From: CAZXWK01 sp964644675 | GTDB lineage: Bacteria; Actinomycetota; Coriobacteriia; Anaerosomatales; JAAXUF01 | DNA length: 64,000 bases | Assembly (NCBI GenBank): GCA_964644675.1 | Contig: CAZXWK010000006.1 | Coordinates: 16,390-80,389, forward strand | Direction: 5' to 3' | In this document: in pieces, positions 26,076-36,200 of the stretch | How positions within the stretch are numbered: position 1 is the stretch's first letter | How the letters are laid out: every line of letters begins with the position of its first letter | Program-made: the position numbers and the translations under genes | The notes under the pieces: model-generated | The model's database searches: none | Seen by the model: the letters and a program-made list of their open reading frames with translations, nothing else | What the model was told of the DNA's origin: nothing

Positions 26076-27299
26076 ATGCAGCACGTGGTGTACGAGGACG
26101 TACGCATCGAGGGCCATCTGATCGACTCCGGGCTGATGTCGGGCGTCATGGACGACATCATCGCCATGGGTGGTGAGTTCGAGACGCTCTCGTTCGAGGT
26201 GGGTCGCACCAACGAGGACGCCTCGGTGGCTCTGATCCGCGTGCGGGCGTCCAGCCAGGAGCAGCTCGACGCGATCCTCGGCGAGATCCAGCTGCACGGC
26301 GCCGTCTCCGTGGATCCGAGCGACGCGAAGCTCGCCCCGGCGGCGATGGACGGCGTCTTCCCCGAGGGTTTCTACTCCACGACCAACATGGACACCGACG
26401 TGCGCATCGGCGGGGCGTGGGTCCGCGCGACGAATCCCGAGATGGACCTGGGCGTGCGCGTGGATCCGGCCGCGGGCACCGCCGAGAGCGTGCCGATGGC
26501 CGACGTGCGCGCCGGGGACCTCTACGTCGTCGGCCACGCCGGCATTCGCGTCCACCCCGTCGAGCGACCGCGCGACAAGCAAGCGTTCGAATTCATGTCG
26601 TCGTCGGTCTCGAGCGAGAAGCCCAAGGCCCAGGTCGTCGCCGACGTGGCGCGCATGCTGCGCGAGACGCGTGCGGCGGGCCGCGACGTCATCGCCGTCG
26701 TCGGGCCGGCCGTCGTGCACACGGGCGCGGCGGGCGAGCTCGCGCGGCTGGTCGAGCTGGGCTACGTCACCGTGCTCTTCGGCGGCAACGCCGTCGCCAC
26801 GCACGACATCGAGAGCGCGCTGTACGGCACCTCGCTCGGCGTGGGACTCGCCGACGGCGTGCCGGCCCTTGGCGGCCACGAGCACCACCTGCGCGCGATC
26901 AACGCGATCCGCGGTGCGGGTTCGATCGCCGCGGCCGTCGAGCAGGGCCTCCTCACGAAGGGGCTCATGCACACGCTCGTCAAGACGGGGACGCCGTTCG
27001 TGCTCGCCGGCTCGATCCGAGACGACGGCCCGCTCCCCGATGTCATCACCGACGTCGTGGTGGCCCAGGCCGAGATGCGTCGCTACGCGCAGGGTGCGGG
27101 CGCGTGCCTGATGCTCTCGACGATGCTGCATTCGATCGCGACGGGGAACATGTTGCCGGCCTCGACCACCACCGTATGCGTCGACATCAACCCGGCCGTC
27201 GTGACCAAGCTCGCTGACCGGGGCTCGTGGCAGACGGTCGGTATCGTCACCGACGTCGGGCTCTTCCTCGAGCACCTCGCCAACGAGCTCGAACGCTAG
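26076..27299 (+). CDS. TIGR00300 / LOR-SDH family protein (ornithine cyclodeaminase-like)
   Basis: A 407-residue protein that I recognise as the LOR/SDH bifunctional enzyme conserved family. The N-terminal domain (GHLIDSGLMSGVMDDI, FEVGRTNEDAS) is followed by a Rossmann-like second half (VIAVVGPAVVHTGAAGELARL, FGGNAVATHDIE). Archaeal and cyanobacterial relatives convert ornithine to proline, so an amino-acid catabolic role is plausible. The ATG at 26076 follows GGGAGG. Family recognition is fairly firm; the reaction here is inferred. Confidence 0.75.
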   Translation: MQHVVYEDVRIEGHLIDSGLMSGVMDDIIAMGGEFETLSFEVGRTNEDASVALIRVRASSQEQLDAILGEIQLHGAVSVDPSDAKLAPAAMDGVFPEGFYSTTNMDTDVRIGGAWVRATNPEMDLGVRVDPAAGTAESVPMADVRAGDLYVVGHAGIRVHPVERPRDKQAFEFMSSSVSSEKPKAQVVADVARMLRETRAAGRDVIAVVGPAVVHTGAAGELARLVELGYVTVLFGGNAVATHDIESALYGTSLGVGLADGVPALGGHEHHLRAINAIRGAGSIAAAVEQGLLTKGLMHTLVKTGTPFVLAGSIRDDGPLPDVITDVVVAQAEMRRYAQGAGACLMLSTMLHSIATGNMLPASTTTVCVDINPAVVTKLADRGSWQTVGIVTDVGLFLEHLANELER

Positions 27300-27367
27300 G
27301 GCGAGTCGCGACGTTCCTCGGCGAGGGGTAGGTAGTCTCTACGCGCCGGATCGTCGGAGGAGACATC

Positions 27368-27841
27368 ATGCAGCCGATCATCACGTGCCTGTGGTTCGAC
27401 ACCCAGGCCGAGCGGGCAGCCGAGTACTACGCGTCGGTCTTCCCCGACGCCGAGGTCGGAGACGTCGTGCGCTACACCGAGGCCGGCCCAGGGCCTGCGG
27501 GGTCGGCGATGACCGCCTCGTGGAGGATCGGGGAGATGCGGTTCTTCGGGATCAACGGAGGTCCGCTCTTCCCGTTCACTGAGGCGGTCTCGTTCCAGAT
27601 ACCGTGCGACTCCCAGGAAGAGGTCGACTACTACTGGGACATACTCTCGGCCGACGGCGGTGAGACCGGGCAGTGCGGCTGGCTCAAGGACAAGTTCGGA
27701 GTCTCGTGGCAGGTGACGCCGGTTCGGCTCACGCAGCTGCTGTCGGAGTCCGATCCTGAGACCGCGCGGCGCGTCACCGAGGTGATGCTCGGGCAGACCA
27801 AGCTCGTCATCGCCGAGCTGGAGGCTGCTGCGGCTTCGTGA
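27368..27841 (+). CDS. VOC-superfamily PhnB-like protein
   Basis: A 157-residue protein of the vicinal-oxygen-chelate fold, PhnB / 3-demethylubiquinone methyltransferase-like group. It begins with ITCLWFDTQAERAAEYYASVFPDAE and ends with WQVTPVRLTQLLSE. The family name is historical and most members have no known substrate. The ATG follows GGAGGAGA. It is convergent with the copper ATPase gene. Confidence 0.85.
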   Translation: MQPIITCLWFDTQAERAAEYYASVFPDAEVGDVVRYTEAGPGPAGSAMTASWRIGEMRFFGINGGPLFPFTEAVSFQIPCDSQEEVDYYWDILSADGGETGQCGWLKDKFGVSWQVTPVRLTQLLSESDPETARRVTEVMLGQTKLVIAELEAAAAS

Positions 27842-27884
27842 CGCGTCGATGGGCTCGCGTCGAAGCAGCGCCGCAGGCGAGCGC

Positions 27885-29930
27885 TCAGCCGGCATGGACC
27901 CGGAGCAGCCGGGCGTTCACGGCGACGATCACCGTCGATGCCGACATGAGCAGGCCGCCCACGGCCGGGCTCATCATGATGCCGGCGCCCGCGAACACCC
28001 CGGCCGCGAGCGGTAGCGCGATCACGTTGTAGCCGAGCGCCCACCACAGGTTCTGCACCATCTTCGCGTAGGTGGCGCGCGACAGCTCGATGACGGCGGG
28101 TACGTCTCGGGGGTCGCTCCGCACCAGCACCACGTCGGCGGTCGCGACCGCGACGTCCGTGCCTGCCCCGATCGCGATGCCGACGTCGGCCGCCGCCAGC
28201 GGCGGGGCGTCGTTGACCCCGTCGCCGACCATCGCGACGACGCGCCCCTCGCGCTGTATCCGGCGGACGGTCTCGGCCTTCTCGGCGGGGAGGACTCGCG
28301 AGAAGATCCGGGAGATCCCGAGGACACGGGCGACGGCGGATGCAACCGCCTCGGTGTCGCCGGTGAGCATGACGGGCTCGACGCCCATGGCCGTCAGCCG
28401 GTCGATCGCGGCCTTCGACTCGGGCCTCGCGAGGTCGGAGAGGGTGATCGCGCCGATAGCGCGGTCATCGCGGAGCACGAACGCCACGGTGCGGCCGGAT
28501 CGGGAGAGGTCCTCCGCGGCGTCGGGGACTACGACCGCGGGGTTCTCGGCGAGGTAGCCAGGGCCGACGACGGAGATCCGGTCGGGGCCGATCGTCCCGG
28601 TGACGCCCCTGCCCGGGATCGCGCGGAACTCGCCGACCGGCACCGACGCGTCGGTCGCGGCGGCGATGGCCCGCGCGACGGGGTGCTCCGAGAGTCGCTC
28701 GAGGGAGCCGGCGAGCGCGAGGACGTCATCGGTGGAGAGATCACCCCAGCTCAGGATCTCGTCGACGCCGAAGCGGCCGAGCGTCAGCGTGCCGGTCTTG
28801 TCGAAGACGACGGTGTCGATGAGCCGCGCGTTCTCGAAGGCCATCCGGTTACGCACGAGCAGGCCGGAGCGCGCGCCGAGTGCCGTGGAAACCGCGACGA
28901 CGAGTGGGATCGCGAGCCCCAGGGCGTGCGGACACGCGACCACCATCACGGTCACCGCGCGCTCCATCGCGAACGCAAGCGGCTGGCCCAGGGCGAGCCA
29001 TGCGCCGAAGGTGACCGCCCCGCCCGCGAGCGCGACGATCGTGAGCCACATCGCAGCTCGGTCCGCGAGGTCCTGCGTACGCGACTTCGACGACTGCGCC
29101 TGGCGGACCAGCTCGACGACCTGCGCGAGGTAGGACTCGTCGCCGGTCTTCGCGACGCGGACGTACAACGCTCCGTCACCGTTGACCGACCCGCCGATGA
29201 CGGTGTCGCCCGGCGCGCGGCGCACGGGGACGGACTCGCCGGTGAGCAGCGACTCGTCCACCGCCGAGACTCCCTCGGTCACGGCGCCGTCGGCGGGGAC
29301 CTTCTCGGCGGGGCGGACGAGGACGACGTCACCAGGCACGAGGTCGGCCAGCGGGACGTCGGCGATCGCGCCCTCGGCGTCCACGCGGTGCGCGGCCGGC
29401 GGCAACAGCGCGGCGAGCGATTCGAGCGCCTTCGAGGCCTCGCCTATCGAGCGCATCTCGATCCAGTGGCCCAGAAGCATCACGTCGATGAGCGTGGCGA
29501 GCTCCCAGAAGAACGGCATGCCTTCGACGCCCAGAACCGTCGCGGCGCTGTAGCCGTAGGCCACCGTGATGGCGACCGCGACCAGCGTCATCATGCCGGG
29601 TGTGCGTGCACGAAGCTCCCGAACCATGCCCTTGAGGAAGGGGAGTCCACCGTAGATGTAGAGCACGGTAGAGAGCGCCAGCAGGATCCAGTCCGCGCCC
29701 GGCACGGCGACGATGCGGCCTCCGGGGACGAGCGGCACGCCCGGCGAGATGAGGAGCACCGGAACCGTGAGCGCCAGGCTCACCCAGAAGCGGCGTCTGA
29801 AGTCCGCGATCGAGTGGCCCTCGTGGCGGCCGGCGTCGTGCGAGCCGTGCTCGCGCCCGCTCGCTTGGGGGTGGTCGACCGGCGTGCCATGGTGGGTGGG
29901 CTCCGTGCGGTGGTTATCGCTCACCATCAT
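27885..29930 (-). CDS. copB: CPH-type P1B ATPase (CopB-like copper exporter)
   Basis: A 681-residue heavy-metal P-type ATPase. The membrane metal site is CPH (VACPHALGLAIPL) rather than CPC, the P1B-3 or CopB signature. The phosphorylation motif is DKTGTLTLG, with TGES (actuator) and GDGVNDAPPLAAADVG (hinge) present. There is no HMA domain. Instead the first 40 residues are His-rich (several H, including HH and HEGH), as in CopB proteins. It starts at 29930 and overlaps the SHOCT gene stop (ATGA). It probably removes copper (Cu+ or Cu2+) or silver from the cytosol and complements the CPC-type ATPase at 33265. Confidence 0.88.
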   Translation of the reverse strand: MMVSDNHRTEPTHHGTPVDHPQASGREHGSHDAGRHEGHSIADFRRRFWVSLALTVPVLLISPGVPLVPGGRIVAVPGADWILLALSTVLYIYGGLPFLKGMVRELRARTPGMMTLVAVAITVAYGYSAATVLGVEGMPFFWELATLIDVMLLGHWIEMRSIGEASKALESLAALLPPAAHRVDAEGAIADVPLADLVPGDVVLVRPAEKVPADGAVTEGVSAVDESLLTGESVPVRRAPGDTVIGGSVNGDGALYVRVAKTGDESYLAQVVELVRQAQSSKSRTQDLADRAAMWLTIVALAGGAVTFGAWLALGQPLAFAMERAVTVMVVACPHALGLAIPLVVAVSTALGARSGLLVRNRMAFENARLIDTVVFDKTGTLTLGRFGVDEILSWGDLSTDDVLALAGSLERLSEHPVARAIAAATDASVPVGEFRAIPGRGVTGTIGPDRISVVGPGYLAENPAVVVPDAAEDLSRSGRTVAFVLRDDRAIGAITLSDLARPESKAAIDRLTAMGVEPVMLTGDTEAVASAVARVLGISRIFSRVLPAEKAETVRRIQREGRVVAMVGDGVNDAPPLAAADVGIAIGAGTDVAVATADVVLVRSDPRDVPAVIELSRATYAKMVQNLWWALGYNVIALPLAAGVFAGAGIMMSPAVGGLLMSASTVIVAVNARLLRVHAG

Positions 29931-30208
29931 CCGCCCAGGGTGCGCAGGATCTCCTGGTACTGCTCGGGCGTGATCTCGCCACTCGCCAGGCGCCGCTTGG
30001 CGATGGCGACCGCCTCGTCGTGTCCCGCGTCACCTGCCGGAAGCGTGGGCGAAGCCGACTCGTGGCCTCGCGACGCCTTCACCGCCCAGACGACGAGTAG
30101 CGCGATCGCCACGATCAGCAGCACCGCGAACAGGAAGATGAGCAGTCCGCCGTACGGGTTGTATCCGCCCATCATGTTGTAGCCGTAGCCGTATCCTCGA
30201 CCCATCAT
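29927..30208 (-). CDS. small SHOCT-domain membrane protein
   Basis: A 93-residue protein with a Gly/Tyr/Met-rich N-terminus (GRGYGYGYNMMGGY), one transmembrane helix (about residues 21-45) and a C-terminal SHOCT motif (AKRRLASGEITPEQYQEIL). SHOCT proteins of this form are commonly found next to copper ATPases. It overlaps the copB-like gene by 4 nt and is clearly co-transcribed with it. The Met/Gly/Tyr-rich head could be a periplasm-side metal-binding element; this is inference. Confidence 0.85.
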   Translation of the reverse strand: MMGRGYGYGYNMMGGYNPYGGLLIFLFAVLLIVAIALLVVWAVKASRGHESASPTLPAGDAGHDEAVAIAKRRLASGEITPEQYQEILRTLGG

Positions 30209-30368
30209 CGCGGGTCATCTCCTCTCGGGGCGACGAACCGCGTCGCCTCCTGTCACAGAGTGTCTGTACCCGCGTGGTGGACTCGGCGTTCCGGTCGCCC
30301 CGCTCGGGTACAAGCTGAGTGCGCGACCGAGCGCGTGCGGACGACCCGCCCACCCGAGAGGAGCCGCG

Positions 30369-30782
30369 ATGCGCGAGAAGCTGCAACTGACCGACGATGA
30401 GTGGCGCGCGAGGCTGACGCCCGAGCAGTTCCGCGTGCTGCGGCGCGCGGGCACGGAACCGGCGTTCTCCGGGGCACTCACCGATACCTTCGAGCCGGGC
30501 ACCTACGTGTGCGCAGGGTGCGGCTCGACGCTGTTCTCCTCGGCGGCCAAGTTCCACTCGGGCTGTGGCTGGCCGAGCTTCTGGGAGCCGATCGAGCCCG
30601 ATGCGGTGACCGAGCATCCGGACTACAGCTTCGGCATGCACCGGGTCGAGGTGCTGTGCGCGGTCTGCGACGGACACCTGGGCCACGTGTTCACGGACGG
30701 CCCGGAGCCGACGGGGCTGCGCTACTGCATCAACTCGGTCTCGATCGAGTTCGAGCCCGGAGAGGCGCCGGCGACCGACTGA
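30369..30782 (+). CDS. msrB: peptide-methionine (R)-S-oxide reductase
   Basis: A 137-residue MsrB that reduces the R form of methionine sulfoxide in proteins. Zinc ligands C48/C51 and C97/C100 are present. The catalytic cysteine is C120 in RYCINS, and the HSGCGWPSF substrate motif is seen. It has no signal peptide, so it is cytosolic. The ATG follows GAGGAG. Its position next to copper export genes fits a metal and oxidative stress role. Confidence 0.96.
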   Translation: MREKLQLTDDEWRARLTPEQFRVLRRAGTEPAFSGALTDTFEPGTYVCAGCGSTLFSSAAKFHSGCGWPSFWEPIEPDAVTEHPDYSFGMHRVEVLCAVCDGHLGHVFTDGPEPTGLRYCINSVSIEFEPGEAPATD

Positions 30783-30900
30783 ACCCGCGAGCGAGCCGCT
30801 GTGGCCCCTCGTGGAGTGCTCGTGAAGGTGCGGTTTCGGGGCCTTCTCGGCATGGAACTTGCGTTAGCGCGTACGAAGTCGCACCCGTTGAGGGGATCGA

Positions 30901-31266
30901 GTGTTCTCCACAGCTCACATTCGCAGGATCGCGTTGCCGCTGGTGGTCGTGTTGGCGATCGTCGCTATCGCCGTGCCCACCTGCCGGATGATCAACTGCG
31001 AGATGGACATGAGCAAGGGCATGCCGTTCATGCCCCGTGGCCTGGGCATCTACAATCCCGCGTGTGGCGGCGAGTGGCTGACCACGACGGGTCCCAAGGG
31101 CGTCGTCCCCGGTGGCGCCGAGTCGCTCCTGCTTTCGTTCGCCGTCGCTGTCGTGATGGCGGTCGTCCTCTTCGCGCCGCAGCTGTCGGCGCGCCCGGTC
31201 TTCGCGTTCTCGGCGCAGCCTCCACCGCCGCCCGAGGACCCTCGCGGAGAGCGATTCCGAGTCTAA
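30901..31266 (+). CDS. small membrane protein, unknown function
   Basis: A 121-residue protein not recognised as a known family. It has an N-terminal helix (about 9-27), an extracytoplasmic segment with three Cys and several Met (CRMINCEMDMSKGMPFMPRG), a second helix (about 75-95), and a Pro-rich tail (QPPPPPEDP). The Met/Cys-rich loop and the downstream SafE-cupredoxin and CopA genes suggest copper binding (inference). The GTG start follows GAGGGG. Confidence 0.6.
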   Translation: MFSTAHIRRIALPLVVVLAIVAIAVPTCRMINCEMDMSKGMPFMPRGLGIYNPACGGEWLTTTGPKGVVPGGAESLLLSFAVAVVMAVVLFAPQLSARPVFAFSAQPPPPPEDPRGERFRV

Positions 31267-31378
31267 TACCCTCCTCGTAAGTGTCTGAGCTGCGCGTTTG
31301 TGCGCTCTCTGACGCTGTCCGCGGGTACCCTCTGTTCCGAGGGTGCCGTCCGCCTTCATCTACGAGGAGTCACCTGAA

Positions 31379-32623
31379 GTGTCACCACTGTTCGCATCCA
31401 TGTTCGCGTTGGGGCTCGCCACGAGCCTCCACTGCATCGGGATGTGCGGGCCCATGGTCGTCACCTACGCCGTCAAGGGCGAGGAGTCAGGTCCCTGGTA
31501 CCGCAAGCTCATCCCCAACGCGGCGTACCAGATAGCCAAGATCACGAGCTACGTGCTCGTGGGCCTGGCGCTGGGTGCGATCGGCTCGGCGTTCAACCTC
31601 AACGGCATCCGCCCCTGGATCATGCTCGCCGCCGGCGTCTTCATGATCATCTTGGGGCTCGGGATGACCGGAAAGGTGCCGTGGGCCGCTCGTCTCACCC
31701 CGCGTCCCCCCAAGTTCCTCATCACCGCGCTCTCGAATCTGCGCCGCAAGGCCAAGGACGACGCCAGTGAAGGCGAGTCCACCCTGGCGACGCCCATCTC
31801 GTTCGGGCTCCTGACGGGCTTCATGCCGTGCGCGCCGCTCCAGGGCGCTCAGATCGCGGCGGCTGCCACGGGCAGCGCCATCACCGGAGGCGTCGCGATG
31901 CTCGCGTTCGGCCTCGGCACGGTGCCGCTCATGCTGCTGTTCGGCACCACGGCCAGCATGATCCCGATGAACTGGAAGCATCGACTCAACATCGTGCTCG
32001 CCATCGTCGTGATGGTGTTCGGCCTCGTGTTCATCAACCGGGCCGCGATGCTCCTTGGTTCGCCGGTCACGTTCGGCAGCGTCAAGACCGCTGTCGTCGG
32101 CACGAGCCCCACCGCGGGGAGCACGGACTTCAAGAAGGGCGCCGATGGCGTCGTCGAGGTCCCGCTCGCCATCATCAACACGCAGTACCAGCCGAAGCAG
32201 GTCACCGTCCCGGCCAACCAGCCGGTGCGCCTGGTGATCGACCGCCAGGAGGATGCGGCCTGCTCGGACAGACTCGTGATCCGCGAGCTCGGAATCGACG
32301 CCGCGCTCGCGCCCAACGGCGTGACCAAGGTCGACATCCCGGCGACGGCCGCCGGCACGTATCAGATGACGTGCGGCATGGGCATGATGGACGGCCAGCT
32401 CATCGTGATCTCGGGATCGGGCGCTGCGCCGGTCTCGAGTTCGACGCCGTGGATCTGGCTCGCGCTCGCACTGGGCGCGGCCGGCGGCGCGGTCTTCCTC
32501 GCGAGCCGCAAGTCGACCGCCGAGAAGGACGCGGCTGATCACAAGCCCGCGGCAAAGTCCTCGCCCAAGCCGGCGACCAAGCCGGCGACCAAGTCCCAAT
32601 CCAAGAAGTCATCCAAGCACTAG
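31379..32623 (+). CDS. SafE/COG2836-type membrane protein fused to a cupredoxin-like domain
   Basis: A 414-residue protein. Six helices in the first 225 residues carry the HCIGMCGPMV motif and a matching FMPCAPLQGAQ motif in the second half, characteristic of the COG2836 (sulfite exporter TauE/SafE-like) group seen in cytochrome oxidase and copper loci. After about residue 260 comes a cupredoxin-like beta domain with ACSDRLVI and TCGMGMMDG as likely Cu ligands, then a C-terminal helix and a Lys/Pro/Ala-rich tail. The GTG at 31379 follows GAGGAG. The upstream in-frame ATG-like extension has no ribosome site. It leads directly into more copper proteins. Confidence 0.85.
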   Translation: MSPLFASMFALGLATSLHCIGMCGPMVVTYAVKGEESGPWYRKLIPNAAYQIAKITSYVLVGLALGAIGSAFNLNGIRPWIMLAAGVFMIILGLGMTGKVPWAARLTPRPPKFLITALSNLRRKAKDDASEGESTLATPISFGLLTGFMPCAPLQGAQIAAAATGSAITGGVAMLAFGLGTVPLMLLFGTTASMIPMNWKHRLNIVLAIVVMVFGLVFINRAAMLLGSPVTFGSVKTAVVGTSPTAGSTDFKKGADGVVEVPLAIINTQYQPKQVTVPANQPVRLVIDRQEDAACSDRLVIRELGIDAALAPNGVTKVDIPATAAGTYQMTCGMGMMDGQLIVISGSGAAPVSSSTPWIWLALALGAAGGAVFLASRKSTAEKDAADHKPAAKSSPKPATKPATKSQSKKSSKH

Positions 32624-32651
32624 AATCGAATCGACGAAGGAGACAGACCCC

Positions 32652-33248
32652 ATGGCTATGAACAAGCCGACCACCTCATCCGACACCATCCGCTGGGCCG
32701 CCATCGCCCTGCTCGTGGTCGTCGCGTTCTTTGGCGCGTACCGGTTCGCGTCCGCTCGCAGCAGCCTTGCCGCGGCCCAATCCCCGACCACGGCGGCCCA
32801 GGGGGCCGGCGCGACCGGCGGTGCTGGGTCGACCGGCGTCCAGACGGCGGCCAACGGAACCGCCCCCTCCACCCAGGCCGGCGGTTCGGGCTCAAGCTCC
32901 GGTGCCGGCTGCGCGTGCTGCGGCGGCTCGGGTACGCCGACGACCAACGGCGTGACCGGAACCGAGACCGAGGGCGTCGCGACGCTCGCGGACGGCGTGC
33001 AGAGGATCTCGGTCGACGTGACGACCGTCTACAACCCCAACGTCATCAAGCTCAAGGCCGGTGTCCCCGCCGAGATCACCTTCAGCCAGGCCGCCGGGTG
33101 CACGGGTATCGTGCACTCCGCCGACCTCGGGTTCGAAGAGGACCTCTCGGCCGGCCCCAAGACCGTGAAGCTGCAGGGCCTCCAGCCCGGCACCTACGCG
33201 TTCTCGTGCGGCATGGACATGGTCTTCGGCAAGATCGTCGTCGAGTAG
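32652..33248 (+). CDS. membrane-anchored cupredoxin-domain protein
   Basis: A 198-residue protein: one N-terminal anchor helix (residues 13-33), a long Ala/Gly/Ser/Thr-rich linker holding a CACC cluster (about residues 80-83), and a C-terminal cupredoxin-like domain with CTGIVHSADLG and SCGMDMVFG as likely His/Cys/Met ligands. The last part resembles the cupredoxin half of the preceding SafE fusion. It is likely an extracytoplasmic copper-binding partner. AAGGAG precedes the ATG. It lies 16 nt before the copA-like gene. Confidence 0.8.
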   Translation: MAMNKPTTSSDTIRWAAIALLVVVAFFGAYRFASARSSLAAAQSPTTAAQGAGATGGAGSTGVQTAANGTAPSTQAGGSGSSSGAGCACCGGSGTPTTNGVTGTETEGVATLADGVQRISVDVTTVYNPNVIKLKAGVPAEITFSQAAGCTGIVHSADLGFEEDLSAGPKTVKLQGLQPGTYAFSCGMDMVFGKIVVE

Positions 33249-33264
33249 AACGAGGCGACAGACT

Positions 33265-36200
33265 ATGCATACCAATCCCGACACCGTGGTCGTGCGGCTG
33301 CGCGTCGATGGCATGCGATGCCACTCGTGTGAGCGCAAGCTCACCGCGTGGCTGAGCGACATCGAGGGCGTCGAGTCCGTGGATGCCAGCTACGCCGAGA
33401 GCCGCGTGACCATCTACGCCCTCGAGGGCGTGCAGTTCGAGGACATGATCAAGGCGATCATGCGCGCTGGCTTCCTGCCCGGCGCCCCGAGCGTCATCGA
33501 GGACCCCGACGCCGAGGCGGCCGTCGAGCTCCCCATACAAGCCGAGAAGTCCGACGAGGCGGTCGCCCAGGCCCTTCGCGACGCGATCGCGTCCGTCGAG
33601 GCGAGTGGCTACCCGGTCGGCGACCGCGAGCAGCAGAGCCTGTTCGACGAGAACGACGTCGAGATCACGGTCCCGGAGCCGATCGCGGCACCGGGCACCG
33701 AAATTGCAGGCGGCTTCGTCGAGCCTGAGGTCGTGCTGGGGCCGGTCGCAGCCGTCGAGGCTGCGGAGGCCGCTGCGCCCGCCGAGCCCGAGCCGGCACC
33801 GGCCGAGCCGGTACTCGTGATCGAGCCCGAGCCCGAACCCGAGCCCGAGCCCGAGCCCGAACCCGAGGCCACCACGCCCGCGTCCGAAGCTCCTGCGCGC
33901 TACCGCCGCCTGAAGCTGAGTTCGGTCGGCATGCACTGCGGCGCGTGCGAGAAGCTCGTCACCATGCACGCCAAGCAGATCGACGGCGTGGTCGCAGCCG
34001 AAGGCGACGCCGAGGCCCAGACACTCACGGTCTACCTCGACCGCGAGGTCTCGACCGACGATCTCGCCGGCGCGATCTTGGCCGCGGGCTTCACGCCGGG
34101 CACCCCGCTCGTGCTGGGCGTCGCCGTCGTGAGCGAGCTGCCCGGTGCCACGCCGGCTGAGGCCGCGCCCGCGCCGAGCGCCGCTCCCGCTGTCGTCGAG
34201 GCGGCCCCTGCGGCAGTCGCAGTCGCTTCCACGGTAGCCGCCGCTCCCGCCGCGCCCACTCCCGAGCCCGCCGCTCCCGTCACGAGCGCGTGCCCGGTGC
34301 TCCCCCCGGAGCCCGAACCGGCTGTGGCTGCGGCCTCCGAGCCGCGCGACGCGTACGCCGCTCCCGTCACGCAACCGCTCGCGGTGCGCGACGCCACCTT
34401 CGCGGTGGGCGGCATGACGTGCGCGTCCTGCTCGGCAATCATCGAGAAGACGCTCGGCAAGACCGCCGGCGTCGAGTCGGCGACGGTCAACCTCGCGACC
34501 GAGAAGCTGTCGGTCGCCTACGACCCCGACGTCATCGACACGGACGGCATCAAGGCGACCGTGGACGGCCTCGGGTACTCGGCGATGCTGCTCGGCGCTC
34601 CCGCCGTCGCGGCCGAAGTGCCCGGAAAGGTCACGCTCGGTCTGCTCGGCATGACGTGCGCTTCGTGCGCCGCCGTCATCGAGAAGACGCTCACCAAGCT
34701 TCCCGGCGTGAAGTCGGCGACCGTCAACCTCGCCGCCAACAGCGGCACGGTGGAGTTCGACCCCAACGTCATCGGCATCGACGAGCTCATCTCGGCGGTG
34801 CGTGGCGCGGGCTACGACGCGATGGTGAAGGTCGAGCAGATCCCCGGCGCTTCCGACACCGTCGACGTGCAGGCCGAGGCGCAGGCCAAGGCGTACAAGC
34901 ACGAAGTGTTCATGTTCTGGTTCGCGGTGGCCTTCTCGGTACCGCTGTTCGTCATCGCGATGGTGCCGCCGTTCATGGATCTGGTCCCGCTCAAGGTCTC
35001 CGAGTGGCTCGCCGCCACCGTCGGCGGAGCGTGGGATCCCATGATGGTCGGCAAGTACCTGATGTTCCTGCTGGCGACGCCGGTGCAGTTCTACGCCGGC
35101 GCGCGGTTCTACAAGGGCGCGTACCACGCCATCAAGCGAGGGTCGGGCAACATGGACCTGCTCGTGGCGATCGGCACGTCGGCCGCGTACTTCTACTCGG
35201 TGGCCGCCACGTTCATCCCGGCGGTCGAGATGGAGCCCGCGTTCTACGAGACGTCTGCGCTCCTCATCACGTTCGTGCTCCTGGGCAAGCTGCTCGAGGC
35301 GCGGGCGAAGGGCAAGACCTCCGACGCGATCAAGAAGCTCATGGGGCTCGCCGCCAAGACCGCACGCGTCGTGCGCGGCGGCGAGGAGATCGACATCCCC
35401 GTCGAGCAGGTCATCGTCGGCGACCTCGTGGTCGTGCGCCCGGGCGAGAAGGTCCCGGTCGACGGCGTCGTCATCGAGGGCTCCTCGGCGATCGACGAGT
35501 CCATGCTCACCGGCGAGTCGCTGCCGGTCGAGAAGCACGAGGGCGACCAGGTCATCGGCGCCACCATCAACAAGCTCGGCAGCTTCACGTTCCGCGCGAC
35601 CAAGGTCGGCGCCGACACCGCGCTCGCCCAGATCGTCCGGCTCGTCGAAGAGGCCCAGGGCTCCAAGGCGCCGGTCCAGCGTTTCGCTGACCGCATCAGC
35701 GCCGTGTTCGTCCCGTTCGTCATCGGGGCCTCGCTGCTCACCTTCTTCTTCTGGGCGTTCGCGGGACCCGTCATCTTCGGCGCGCAGCCCGACCCGTCGG
35801 CGGTGTTCCCGCTCTTCGAGCCGATCACCATGGCCGCTGCGACCAACGGCTGGTGGATCGCCGCGCTGCTCGCCGGCATCGCCGTCGTCGTCATCGCGTG
35901 CCCGTGCGCGCTGGGTCTGGCCACCCCGACCGCGATCATGGTCGGCACCGGCCGAGGCGCCGAGAACGGCATCCTCATCAAGTCCGGAGACGCGCTCGAG
36001 ACCGCGTACAAGATCTCGGCGATCGTCTTCGATAAGACCGGAACGCTCACCCACGGCAAGCCCGAGGTCACCGACATCGTGCTCGCCGATGGTCACGACG
36101 TGGACCGCGTCTTCAAGCTTGCCGCCGCGCTCGAGCGCAACTCCGAGCACCCGCTCGCCGAGGCGGTCGTCGCCCGCGCCAAGGCCGACGGCATCGAGCT

